From the NCBI GenBank assembly GCA_905215655.1, contig CAJMQT010000041.1, forward strand, positions 1 to 16,386: a stretch of 16,386 bases of DNA, given 5' to 3'. Every line of letters starts with the position of its first letter. The first letter of the stretch is position 1. The notes below the pieces were generated by a model. It saw only the letters and a list, made by a program, of their open reading frames with translations. It ran no database searches and had not been told where the DNA came from. The position numbers were made by a program, and so were the translations under genes. Source of the stretch: an uncultured bacterium (GTDB lineage: Bacteria > Bacteroidota > Bacteroidia > Bacteroidales > Bacteroidaceae). This document shows positions 7,797 through 14,247 of this stretch, in pieces.

Positions 7797-7828
7797 TTTG
7801 GAAGTTATTTAAAAACCGCCTATATTTG
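7797..7828 (+). promoter_or_regulatory. Bacteroidetes-type promoter for gdhA
   Basis: TTTG (7797-7800), 20 bases, then TATATTTG (7821-7828): a perfect match to the -33/-7 consensus. Transcription would start near 7835. A possible TTG start at 7826 falls inside the -7 element and so cannot be used. Confidence 0.85.
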
Positions 7829-7876
7829 CGATTACAAAATGACACAATGTCAACGTTAACTAAAAACACATATACT

Positions 7877-9214
7877 ATGGATGTAAATAAAATCATGCAA
7901 GCTTTGGAAGCTAAGCATCCGGGCGAATCAGAGTACTTACAGGCTGTAAGAGAAGTATTGATTTCCATTCAAGACGTTTACAACCAGCACCCCGAATTTG
8001 AAAAGGCAAAACTTATCGAACGGCTCGTCGAGCCGGAGCGCATCATCACATTCCGCGTTCCTTGGGTTGACGACAAGGGCGAAGTACACGTAAACATCGG
8101 TTACCGCGTACAGTTCAACAGCGCCATCGGTCCGTACAAGGGCGGTCTGAGGTTCCACCCGTCGGTAAACCTCTCGATATTGAAGTTCCTCGGTTTTGAA
8201 CAGACATTCAAAAACGCGCTCACAACGCTGCCGATGGGCGGCGGCAAAGGCGGCTCCGACTTCTCGATAAGAGGTCGCAGCGATGCTGAAATCATGCGTT
8301 TCTGCCAAGCCTTCATGACCGAGCTTTACCGTAACATCGGCGCAAGCGAAGACGTTCCCGCAGGAGACATCGGCGTAGGCGCACGCGAAATAGGCTACCT
8401 GTTCGGCATGTATAAGAAACTGACACACCAGTGGGAAGGCGTCTTAACAGGCAAAGGTCTCGAATGGGGCGGCTCGAAGATACGTCCGGAGGCAACAGGT
8501 TTCGGCGCACTCTACTTCACCAACCACATGTTGCAGACCCACGGCGTAGACATCAAGGGCAAGACAGTGGCAATCAGCGGCTTCGGTAACGTGGCTTGGG
8601 GCGCTGCGACGAAAGCGACGCAACTCGGAGCGAAGGTCATCACCATCTCCGGACCCGACGGATACATCTACGACCCGAACGGCATCAGCGGCGAAAAGAT
8701 TGACTATATGCTCGAACTCCGCGCCAGCGGAAACGACATCTGCCAGCCTTACGCAGACCAGTTCGAAGGCTCTACATTCGTAGCAGGCAAGAAACCGTGG
8801 GAAGTAAAGGCAGACATTTACCTGCCGTGCGCAACGCAGAACGAGCTTAACGGCAATGACGCAGACTCTATTCTGGCACACAAGCCGATTTGCATTGCCG
8901 AAGTTTCAAACATGGGATGCACCGCAGAGGCAGCCGAGAAGTTCATCGCGGCAAAAGCACTCTTCGCTCCCGGCAAGGCAGTAAACGCCGGAGGTGTTGC
9001 CACATCCGGTCTCGAAATGACACAGAACGCCATCCGTCTGTGCTGGAGCGAGGCAGAGGTAGACGCTAAGTTGCACGAAATCATGAAGAACATTCACGAG
9101 CAATGCGTGAAATACGGCAAGGAGTCCGACGGCTACATCGACTACGTCAAGGGCGCAAACATCGCCGGCTTCATGAAGGTTGCTAACGCTATGATGGCGC
9201 AAGGCATCGTATAA
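7877..9214 (+). CDS. gdhA: NADP-type glutamate dehydrogenase
   Basis: 445 residues, the usual length for the bacterial hexameric enzyme. It interconverts 2-oxoglutarate plus ammonia and glutamate in the cytosol, and in Bacteroidales is a main route of ammonia assimilation. The start at 7877 (MDVNKIMQALEAKHPGESEY) matches the family N-terminus; in-frame starts at 7826 (TTG, inside the promoter) and 7847 (ATG) would add 17 or 10 residues. Visible sites: 'GPYKGGLRFHPSVN' with K88, the catalytic 'LPMGGGKGGSDF' with K124, 'PAGDIGVGAREIGYLFGMYK', and the nucleotide-binding 'SGFGNVAWG' (234-242). The end 'YVKGANIAGFMKVANAMMAQ' is typical. Cofactor preference is inferred from overall family resemblance. 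The RlpA-like gene follows after 14 bases and is probably co-transcribed. Confidence 0.95.
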   Translation: MDVNKIMQALEAKHPGESEYLQAVREVLISIQDVYNQHPEFEKAKLIERLVEPERIITFRVPWVDDKGEVHVNIGYRVQFNSAIGPYKGGLRFHPSVNLSILKFLGFEQTFKNALTTLPMGGGKGGSDFSIRGRSDAEIMRFCQAFMTELYRNIGASEDVPAGDIGVGAREIGYLFGMYKKLTHQWEGVLTGKGLEWGGSKIRPEATGFGALYFTNHMLQTHGVDIKGKTVAISGFGNVAWGAATKATQLGAKVITISGPDGYIYDPNGISGEKIDYMLELRASGNDICQPYADQFEGSTFVAGKKPWEVKADIYLPCATQNELNGNDADSILAHKPICIAEVSNMGCTAEAAEKFIAAKALFAPGKAVNAGGVATSGLEMTQNAIRLCWSEAEVDAKLHEIMKNIHEQCVKYGKESDGYIDYVKGANIAGFMKVANAMMAQGIV

Positions 9215-9228
9215 ACCTGATAAAAATA

Positions 9229-9678
9229 GTGATTATAAGACTTTTTCTCATAATTATATTAATCTTTTCTGGCAGTACTTTTCTCCCCGCACAGGAGAAA
9301 GGTATTGCCAGTTATTATTCCAACCGGCTGCACGGAAGGCGCATGAGCGACGGCACAAAGTACCACAAAGACAGCCTTACGTGCGCTCACAAGCGTTATC
9401 CTTTGGGCACCATGCTCAAAGTTACAAACATAAGAAACGGCAAAAGCGTCGTAGTGCGCGTCTCTGACCGATGTGGCAGCCGCCGCATAATAGACCTTTC
9501 ATACGCCGCCGCGAAAGAGATCGGCATTGTATCGTCGGGCGTCGGCATGGTAAGGGTTGAGAAATTCAACGAAGAACAGGGCATACCGTTCAGACAGAAC
9601 GACAAAATCGACATTCCGGAACTTGACTTCGAGGTGACCGAAAAGAGCGGTGACTATAAGCCGGAATGGAAGAAGTAA
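9229..9678 (+). CDS. RlpA-like double-psi beta-barrel protein, exported
   Basis: 149 residues from a GTG start 14 bases after gdhA. Residues 1-22 form a hydrophobic signal segment (MIIRLFLIIILIFSGSTFLP); there is no lipobox cysteine, so it should be soluble in the periplasm. Residues 25-101 match the RlpA barrel: 'GIASYYSNRLHGRRMSDGT', 'CAHKRYPLGTMLKVTN', 'NGKSVVVRVSDR' and 'RIIDLSYAAAKEIG'. RlpA proteins act at the septum, and some cleave peptidoglycan strands lacking stem peptides. Two positions differ from the usual motif: the glutamate in 'G-E-x-Y' is T43, and the 'DRGPF...GR' loop is shortened to 'DRCGSRR'. There is no SPOR domain; a charged tail of about 38 residues replaces it. Lytic activity is therefore doubtful. 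Confidence 0.85.
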   Translation: MIIRLFLIIILIFSGSTFLPAQEKGIASYYSNRLHGRRMSDGTKYHKDSLTCAHKRYPLGTMLKVTNIRNGKSVVVRVSDRCGSRRIIDLSYAAAKEIGIVSSGVGMVRVEKFNEEQGIPFRQNDKIDIPELDFEVTEKSGDYKPEWKK

Positions 9679-9824
9679 AGAATTAAGAAGTTAGGGAGTA
9701 TAGGAGTACAGAAGTGCAGAAGTGCAGACATCGGCTTTGTGTGTTTATCTAATTAAAAGCTACAAAACATTTGTCTGCACTTCTGCACTTCTGTACTCCT
9801 ATACTCCCTAACTTCTTAATTCTT
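9678..9824. repeat. Perfect 53-bp inverted repeat between convergent genes
   Basis: The arm 9678-9730 is an exact reverse complement of 9772-9824, with a 41-base loop (9731-9771). Each arm carries AATTAAG, then four octamers (GGAGTATA, GGAGTACA, GAAGTGCA, GAAGTGCA), then GACA. It fills the space between the rlpA-like stop (9678) and the ridA stop (9839), and as RNA would form a very stable hairpin on either strand, so it can end transcription from both sides. The complete lack of mismatches suggests recent origin or active maintenance. The octamer half recurs at 369-404. Confidence 0.9.
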
Positions 9825-9838
9825 AATTAAAAAAAATA

Positions 9839-10213
9839 CTAAACTTCCGCTATAACTTCTATCTCGACAAGCGCTCCCTTGGGAAGGGTCTTGACAGCAA
9901 CGGCGGAACGAGCGGGATAAGGCTCGGTGAAAAACTCGGCATAAACCTCGTTCATTGCGGCGAAGTTGTCCATATCCGACAGGAAAACCGTGGTTTTGAC
10001 AACATGCGACAGGTCAATGCCCGCCTCGGCAAGCACGTTCGTCACGTTGGTGAGCGACTGGCGTGTCTGCTCTTTTATACCACCCTCAACAAAGTTTCCC
10101 GTTGCCGGATCGATAGGAACTTGTCCCGAAGCGAAGACGAAACCGCCTGTAACGATAGCCTGACTGTAAGGTCCGAGCGCCTTCGGCGCCTTTTCTGAAT
10201 GTAATGCTTTCAT
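9839..10213 (-). CDS. ridA: RidA family enamine/imine deaminase
   Basis: 124 residues, the standard length of the YjgF/YER057c/UK114 family. RidA hydrolyses reactive enamines and imines, such as 2-aminoacrylate and 2-aminocrotonate released by PLP dehydratases, to 2-oxoacids and ammonia. The sequence shows 'LGPYSQAIVTGGFVFASGQV' in shape (residues 13-32), 'VFLSDMDNFAAMNEVYAEFF' (76-95), and 'YPARSAVAV' with the substrate-carboxylate arginine R102, and 'LVEIEVIA' near the end. It starts 35 bases after the ilvA stop with no promoter between, so the two form an ilvA-ridA operon in which RidA handles the IlvA product. Confidence 0.95.
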   Translation of the reverse strand: MKALHSEKAPKALGPYSQAIVTGGFVFASGQVPIDPATGNFVEGGIKEQTRQSLTNVTNVLAEAGIDLSHVVKTTVFLSDMDNFAAMNEVYAEFFTEPYPARSAVAVKTLPKGALVEIEVIAEV

Positions 10214-10248
10214 TTTTATTAGGTTTAAATTAACAGTTTCTAAAATAT

Positions 10249-11439
10249 TTACAAGTTAAATCCTTTCTCCCGGAATGTCTTCTTTATCAGTTCGACGTGC
10301 TCCATGTTGCGCGTCTCGATCTTTACTTTCAGCGTGCAGGCGTTGATCTTCTGACTGTAAGCGCTGCGCTCGTGATAAACGCTTATGACGTTGGCGCCAA
10401 GGGCGGCGAGCACCGCGTTGACTTCAAGAAGCTGTCCTGGCTTGTCGTCAAGCTCCATTGTCAGCGTGCAGATGCGACCGTCTTTTTCCAGACCGCGGTT
10501 GATTACGCGGTTCAGGATGGTGACATCGATGTTGCCGCCGCTGACCAGACAGATTGTCTTACGCCCCTTTATGGGCACCTTGTTGAACATCGCCGCAGCT
10601 ACGCTGACTGCTCCGGCACCTTCGGCGACAATCTTTTCGCCTTCGATAAGTCGGAGGATGGCGGCGCAAATCTCGTCTTCGGTCACCACGCAGACGTCAT
10701 CGACGTATTTTGAGCACATGTCGTAGGTTATGTCTCCGGGCGTCTTGACGGCTATTCCGTCTGCAACGGTCGACACCTGACTGAGTGTCAGCGGGTGTTT
10801 TGCCTTCAAGCTCTCGAACATTCCGGGCGCTCCGGCAGCTTGCACGCCGTAAACCTTCACCTCGGGTTTCAGCCGTTTGATGGCGTAAGCAACACCGCTG
10901 ATGAGTCCTCCGCCGCCTATCGGCACGATGACCGCCTCTACCGTGGGCAGCTGTTCGAGCAGTTCGAGACCTATGGTGCCCTGTCCGGCTATCACGCGCT
11001 CGTCGTCAAAGGGATGAACGAAGGTATATCCGTGTTCGTCGCGCAACTCTTGTGCCTTCCGATAGGCGTCGTCGTAAACGCCGGGAACGAGACATATCTC
11101 GGCTCCGAGCCGTCTTGTAGCCTCGATCTTGCTTATCGGCGCTCCCTCGGGCAGGCATATCAGCGACTTGATACCGTGTGAGGTGGCTCCGAGCGCCACG
11201 CCCTGAGCATGGTTGCCTGCCGAGCATGCCACTACGCCCCGCCGTTTTTCCTCTTCGGTGAGCTGTGATATACGATAATAAGCTCCGCGTATTTTGAACG
11301 AGCCGGTTATCTGTAAGTTTTCGGGTTTGAGGTAAATCTCGCTTTCGGGGTTCAGCTTAGGTGCCGCAACGAGATCGGTGCGTCTGAGTATCTCGCCCAA
11401 GACAAAGCGCGCCTTGTATAATTCATCTAAATTCAGCAT
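10249..11439 (-). CDS. ilvA: Threonine ammonia-lyase with C-terminal ACT domain
   Basis: 396 residues, cytosolic. It converts threonine to 2-oxobutyrate and ammonia, the first step towards isoleucine. The fold type II PLP domain shows 'ITGSFKIRGA' with PLP lysine K49, 'SAGNHAQG' (73-80), the glycine loop 'PIGGGGLISG' (173-182) that binds the PLP phosphate, and 'LVSGGN' with S300. Residues 325-393 are an ACT regulatory domain ('TMELDDKPGQLLEVNAVLA'). A single ACT and this length match the roughly 400-residue class, unlike the longer E. coli IlvA (about 514) with two ACT-like subdomains. It could serve a catabolic as well as a biosynthetic role. It is the first gene of the operon with ridA. Confidence 0.94.
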   Translation of the reverse strand: MLNLDELYKARFVLGEILRRTDLVAAPKLNPESEIYLKPENLQITGSFKIRGAYYRISQLTEEEKRRGVVACSAGNHAQGVALGATSHGIKSLICLPEGAPISKIEATRRLGAEICLVPGVYDDAYRKAQELRDEHGYTFVHPFDDERVIAGQGTIGLELLEQLPTVEAVIVPIGGGGLISGVAYAIKRLKPEVKVYGVQAAGAPGMFESLKAKHPLTLSQVSTVADGIAVKTPGDITYDMCSKYVDDVCVVTEDEICAAILRLIEGEKIVAEGAGAVSVAAAMFNKVPIKGRKTICLVSGGNIDVTILNRVINRGLEKDGRICTLTMELDDKPGQLLEVNAVLAALGANVISVYHERSAYSQKINACTLKVKIETRNMEHVELIKKTFREKGFNL

Positions 11440-11465
11440 AAGATTTTGTTAACTTGTTATGATTA

Positions 11466-11496
11466 CAAAAGTACAATAAAAAAACAACAGCGGAAA
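11466..11496 (-). promoter_or_regulatory. Promoter of the ilvA-ridA operon
   Basis: On the minus strand, TTTC (11496 to 11493), 19 bases, then TACTTTTG (11473 to 11466). The -7 element fits TAnnTTTG exactly and the -33 has one mismatch. Transcription would begin near 11460, about 20 bases before the ATG at 11439. Confidence 0.6.
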
Positions 11497-11531
11497 GATA
11501 AAAGGCGTTTTTTTAAAAAGAGAAATAACAA

Positions 11532-11567
11532 TAAGACTTGCTTAAATCTCGATTTAAGCAAGTCTTA
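11532..11567 (-). terminator. Intrinsic terminator after the glycine-zipper lipoprotein gene
   Basis: A perfect 16-bp stem (TAAGACTTGCTTAAAT, 11532-11547, with its complement at 11552-11567) and a 4-base loop. On the minus strand it is followed by TTGTTATTT. It begins 13 bases after the stop of the gene at 11581 and lies before the ilvA promoter, so it separates the two. Confidence 0.8.
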
Positions 11568-11580
11568 ATTAAAGGGGTAA

Positions 11581-12426
11581 TCAGCGTTTCTTTATCGCCA
11601 CCTTGAATTCCATAAGGTTAGATGCGTTCTTCTCGCTGCCCTGAGCTGCGGAGACGTGGAAGACGGCAAACTCTCCTTTCAGACGTTTTGCGGCTTGTAT
11701 CATAGCCGTGTATCTTATGCCTTTGCCGGGGTTCAGGCTTTCGACATGTATCGTTCCCGACACGGCTATCTGCTTGTTGCCGGTGGTCTCGACGACTGTT
11801 GGCTGGACATCGAACAGAGCGGCAGACGTGGTATTGTAGACTTCAAAAATCAGTTTGCAGGTCTCGCCGGGGTTAAGACATCCGTCTTGGTCGTCGTCTA
11901 CAAAGCGGGCGTTGCGAATTTCAAGCGGCATCTGATTGAGCGTAGAAATCCCGTTAAACTCATCATAACGCACGGAGGGTGTCACATGCTCGGGCTGTGT
12001 GGCGGTGTAATTGCCCGTATATTCCGAGCTTTGAAAGTCGTAAAGCACATCGTCTCCCCCACCCTTCGGGTCGTATCCGCTCTCATTGTCGTTGACGTAA
12101 CCGCCGGTTGTGTCCTGACGGTTGCCCTGCGTTGCCGCCGAACGGTGCTCCATGTATCGTTGGTCAAAGTTTTGTTGTTGTTCTACATAGGCTTCCTGAC
12201 GTGCCTTATCAGCCTGCGCACCGATGGCACCGCCCACCATGGCACCTCCTGCCATGCCCACCAGCGTGCCGATGTCGCTGCCTCGCGGACCTCCGGATAT
12301 TCCGCCTATTGCCGAACCGATAATAGTGCCGAACGTGGCGCCGGTATATGCGCCGGAGCCTGCGTATGAGCCGCAGCCGCTGAGGAGGGTCACGGCGCAT
12401 ACGGATAATACGATTGCTTTCTTCAT
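11581..12426 (-). CDS. Glycine-zipper lipoprotein with a C-terminal beta domain
   Basis: 281 residues from the ATG at 12426 (MKKAIVLSVCAVTLLSGCGS). The lipobox LLSGC puts the lipidated cysteine at residue 18, so it should be an envelope lipoprotein. An in-frame ATG at 12456 would add 10 residues before the signal peptide and overlaps the -7 element, so it is rejected. Residues about 30-70 are a glycine-zipper segment ('GTIIGSAIGGISGG', 'GTLVGMAGGAMVGGAIGAQA') that may enter a membrane. A polar, glutamine-rich linker follows, then a beta-rich domain from about 170 ('NARFVDDDQDGCLNPGETCK', 'FEVYNTTSAALFDVQPTVVE') resembling a CARDB or Ig-like fold, with two cysteines that might pair. Function unknown. 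Confidence 0.85.
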   Translation of the reverse strand: MKKAIVLSVCAVTLLSGCGSYAGSGAYTGATFGTIIGSAIGGISGGPRGSDIGTLVGMAGGAMVGGAIGAQADKARQEAYVEQQQNFDQRYMEHRSAATQGNRQDTTGGYVNDNESGYDPKGGGDDVLYDFQSSEYTGNYTATQPEHVTPSVRYDEFNGISTLNQMPLEIRNARFVDDDQDGCLNPGETCKLIFEVYNTTSAALFDVQPTVVETTGNKQIAVSGTIHVESLNPGKGIRYTAMIQAAKRLKGEFAVFHVSAAQGSEKNASNLMEFKVAIKKR

Positions 12427-12453
12427 ATCTTTGTTTTCTTTGGTTTCTGTCAG

Positions 12454-12485
12454 CAAAATTAATCCTTATATATGAAATACAACAA
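12454..12485 (-). promoter_or_regulatory. Promoter of the glycine-zipper lipoprotein gene
   Basis: On the minus strand, TTG (12485 to 12483), 21 bases, then TAATTTTG (12461 to 12454). The leader would be about 20 bases. A short inverted repeat (ATCCTT ... AAGGAT) lies mostly between the two elements and could be an operator, though it may be chance. Confidence 0.55.
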
Positions 12486-12533
12486 GGATTTTCCCTAAAA
12501 AGCGGAGGAGAAACCCTAATGAGGGAAGAATTT

Positions 12534-12672
12534 AGAATTAAGAGTGAAGAGTGAAGAATTAAGAGAATTAAGAATTAAGAATTAAGAGTTAAGAATTAAG
12601 AATTAAGAATTAAGAATTAAGAAAAATACTCTTGTGGCTATAAACCATAATGCTATTTTTCTTAATTCTTAA
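12534..12672. repeat. Heptamer tandem repeat with a 19-bp inverted repeat
   Basis: From 12534 to 12626 the sequence is a run of 7-base units of the type AGAATTA, with variants AGAGTGA and AGAGTTA: thirteen units with one 2-base insertion. The last part, TTAAGAATTAAGAAAAATA (12610-12628), pairs perfectly with 12654-12672 across a 25-base loop, and imperfect pairing extends further. It lies in the divergent space between the lipoprotein gene and the M20 peptidase gene, just upstream of the latter's promoter. The AATTAAG unit also forms the outer ends of the palindrome at 9678-9824. Confidence 0.85.
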
Positions 12673-12703
12673 CTCTTAATTCATAATTCTTAAATATATT
12701 CGC

Positions 12704-12711
12704 TATATTTG
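12704..12711 (+). promoter_or_regulatory. -7 promoter element of the M20 peptidase gene
   Basis: TATATTTG is a full match to TAnnTTTG. No TTTG is found 19-21 bases upstream, so the -33 part is weak. The element ends only 8 bases before the ATG at 12720, so the mRNA would have almost no leader. Confidence 0.55.
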
Positions 12712-12719
12712 CTCTCACT

Positions 12720-14078
12720 ATGGAAATAAAAAAGTTTATCGCAGACAACGAACAGAGGTTCATCGAAGAACTGTTCAGCCTTATAAGAATTGAGAGCATA
12801 AGCTCGAAAGCAAGTAACAAACCCTGTATGGAGGAGTGCGCCCGACGCTGGCAGGAGCTGCTCCTCGCAGCGGGAGCCGACCGTGCGGAGGTAATGCCGA
12901 GCGACGGCAACCCGTTGGTGTTTGCAGAAAAGCACGTCAGCGACGACGCGCCGACCGTGCTCGTCTACGCCCACTACGACGTGATGCCTGCCGAACCGCT
13001 GGAACTGTGGCACAGCGAGCCGTTCAAGCCCGAAATACGCGACGGCAGGATATGGGCACGCGGAGCCGATGACGACAAGGGACAGGCGATGATTCAGGTA
13101 AAGGCTTTCGAATATCTGGTCAGAGAAAACCTGCTGACGCACAACATGAAATTTATCTTCGAAGGCGAGGAAGAGATCGGTTCGCCCAGCCTGAACGCAT
13201 TTATCAGCAAACACAAAGAGTTGCTTAAAGCCGACATCATCCTCGTCTCGGACACGAGTATGCTCGGTGCCGACCTGCCGTCACTGACGACGGGGCTGCG
13301 AGGGCTTGCATACTGGGAGATAGAAGTGACGGGACCCAACCGCGACCTGCACTCGGGACACTTCGGCGGAGCCGTTGCCAACCCGATAAACACGCTCTGC
13401 GAAATGCTCGCGACGGTAGTTGGCAAAGACGGACGGATAGCCGTGCCGAACTTTTACGACGATGTAGAGGAGGTGTCTCCTGCCGAGCGGGAGATGATAA
13501 GCAGCATACCCTTCGACGAGAAGAAGTACATGCAGGCAATAGGAGTAAAGGCGCTGAAAGGCGAAGAGGGTTACTCAACGCTCGAAAGGAACAGTTGCCG
13601 ACCGTCGTTCGACATCTGCGGAATATGGGGCGGATATACCGGCGAAGGCGCAAAGACCGTGCTGCCGTCGAAGGCTTACGCCAAAGTGTCATGCCGCCTC
13701 GTGCCACATCAGCAGCACGAGAAGATTTCAAATCTCTTCGTCGACTACATCCAAAGCATCGCTCCGGAGTATGTCAGCGTGAAAGTGACACCCCTTCATG
13801 GCGGCGAGGGTTACGTCTGCCCCATCGACATGCCGGCATACAAGGCGGCGGAGCGTGGCTTTGAAAAAGCGTTCGGAAAGAAACCTCTCGCCGTACGTCG
13901 TGGCGGCAGCATACCGATAATCAGCGACTTTGAGCGCATCCTCGGCATCAAGACCGTCCTGATGGGTTTCGGCTTAGAGAGCGACGCCATCCACTCGCCC
14001 AACGAGAACTTCCCTCTCGACATCCTTCGCAAAGGTATCGAGGCGGTAGTGGAATTCCACTTGAACTACAAAGGATAA
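12720..14078 (+). CDS. M20 family metallopeptidase (dipeptidase type)
   Basis: 452 residues, cytosolic, no signal peptide. The family hydrolyses dipeptides or similar amides with a two-zinc centre. All the metal and catalytic positions are visible: H85 in 'YAHYDVMP', bridging D118 in 'RGADDDKGQ', catalytic E151 and ligand E152 in 'EGEEEIGS', D178 in 'LVSDTS', and H425 in 'SDAIHSPNE'. The lid or dimerisation domain lies between, with 'RDLHSGHFGGAVANPINTL'. Length is usual for the PepV/CNDP-like branch (about 450-460). The start fits the family N-terminus even though the promoter is very close. Exact substrate is unknown; dipeptides are the likeliest. Confidence 0.93.
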   Translation: MEIKKFIADNEQRFIEELFSLIRIESISSKASNKPCMEECARRWQELLLAAGADRAEVMPSDGNPLVFAEKHVSDDAPTVLVYAHYDVMPAEPLELWHSEPFKPEIRDGRIWARGADDDKGQAMIQVKAFEYLVRENLLTHNMKFIFEGEEEIGSPSLNAFISKHKELLKADIILVSDTSMLGADLPSLTTGLRGLAYWEIEVTGPNRDLHSGHFGGAVANPINTLCEMLATVVGKDGRIAVPNFYDDVEEVSPAEREMISSIPFDEKKYMQAIGVKALKGEEGYSTLERNSCRPSFDICGIWGGYTGEGAKTVLPSKAYAKVSCRLVPHQQHEKISNLFVDYIQSIAPEYVSVKVTPLHGGEGYVCPIDMPAYKAAERGFEKAFGKKPLAVRRGGSIPIISDFERILGIKTVLMGFGLESDAIHSPNENFPLDILRKGIEAVVEFHLNYKG

Positions 14079-14081
14079 ATC

Positions 14082-14119
14082 CGGAAATATCAGAAATAAG
14101 ATTTTGTTCTGTATTTCCG
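14082..14119 (+). terminator. Small hairpin directly after the M20 peptidase stop
   Basis: CGGAAATA (14082-14089) and CAGAA (14091-14095) pair with TTCTG (14107-14111) and TATTTCCG (14112-14119), a 13-bp stem with one bulged base. No T-run follows, so it is more likely an RNA-protecting hairpin than a terminator; the strong terminator is the next one. Confidence 0.4.
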
Positions 14120-14133
14120 AGACGGAAATTATC

Positions 14134-14187
14134 AAAAGAACTGCACCCCAAAAGTTGTTTGTCTAACTTTTGGGGTGCAGTTCTTTT
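14134..14187. terminator. Bidirectional terminator between convergent genes
   Basis: A perfect 23-bp stem (14134-14156 with 14165-14187) and an 8-base loop. The outer ends are AAAA on the left and TTTT on the right, so both strands give a stem followed by T-rich sequence. It serves the M20 peptidase gene from the left and the beta-helix gene from the right. Confidence 0.9.
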
Positions 14188-14247
14188 ATGACCGTTTCAT
14201 AATTCGTAATACTCGCGTTTTTCTTTACTCAACGTCTATACGTAAGC

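Noticed and set aside
9678..9824. Insertion sequence with terminal inverted repeats
   Set aside because: The interior is only 41 bases with no coding capacity, and no target-site duplication is visible.
11656..12369. 237-codon plus-strand ORF opposite the lipoprotein gene
   Set aside because: The minus strand has a lipobox, a glycine-zipper pattern, promoter and terminator; the plus ORF is its shadow.
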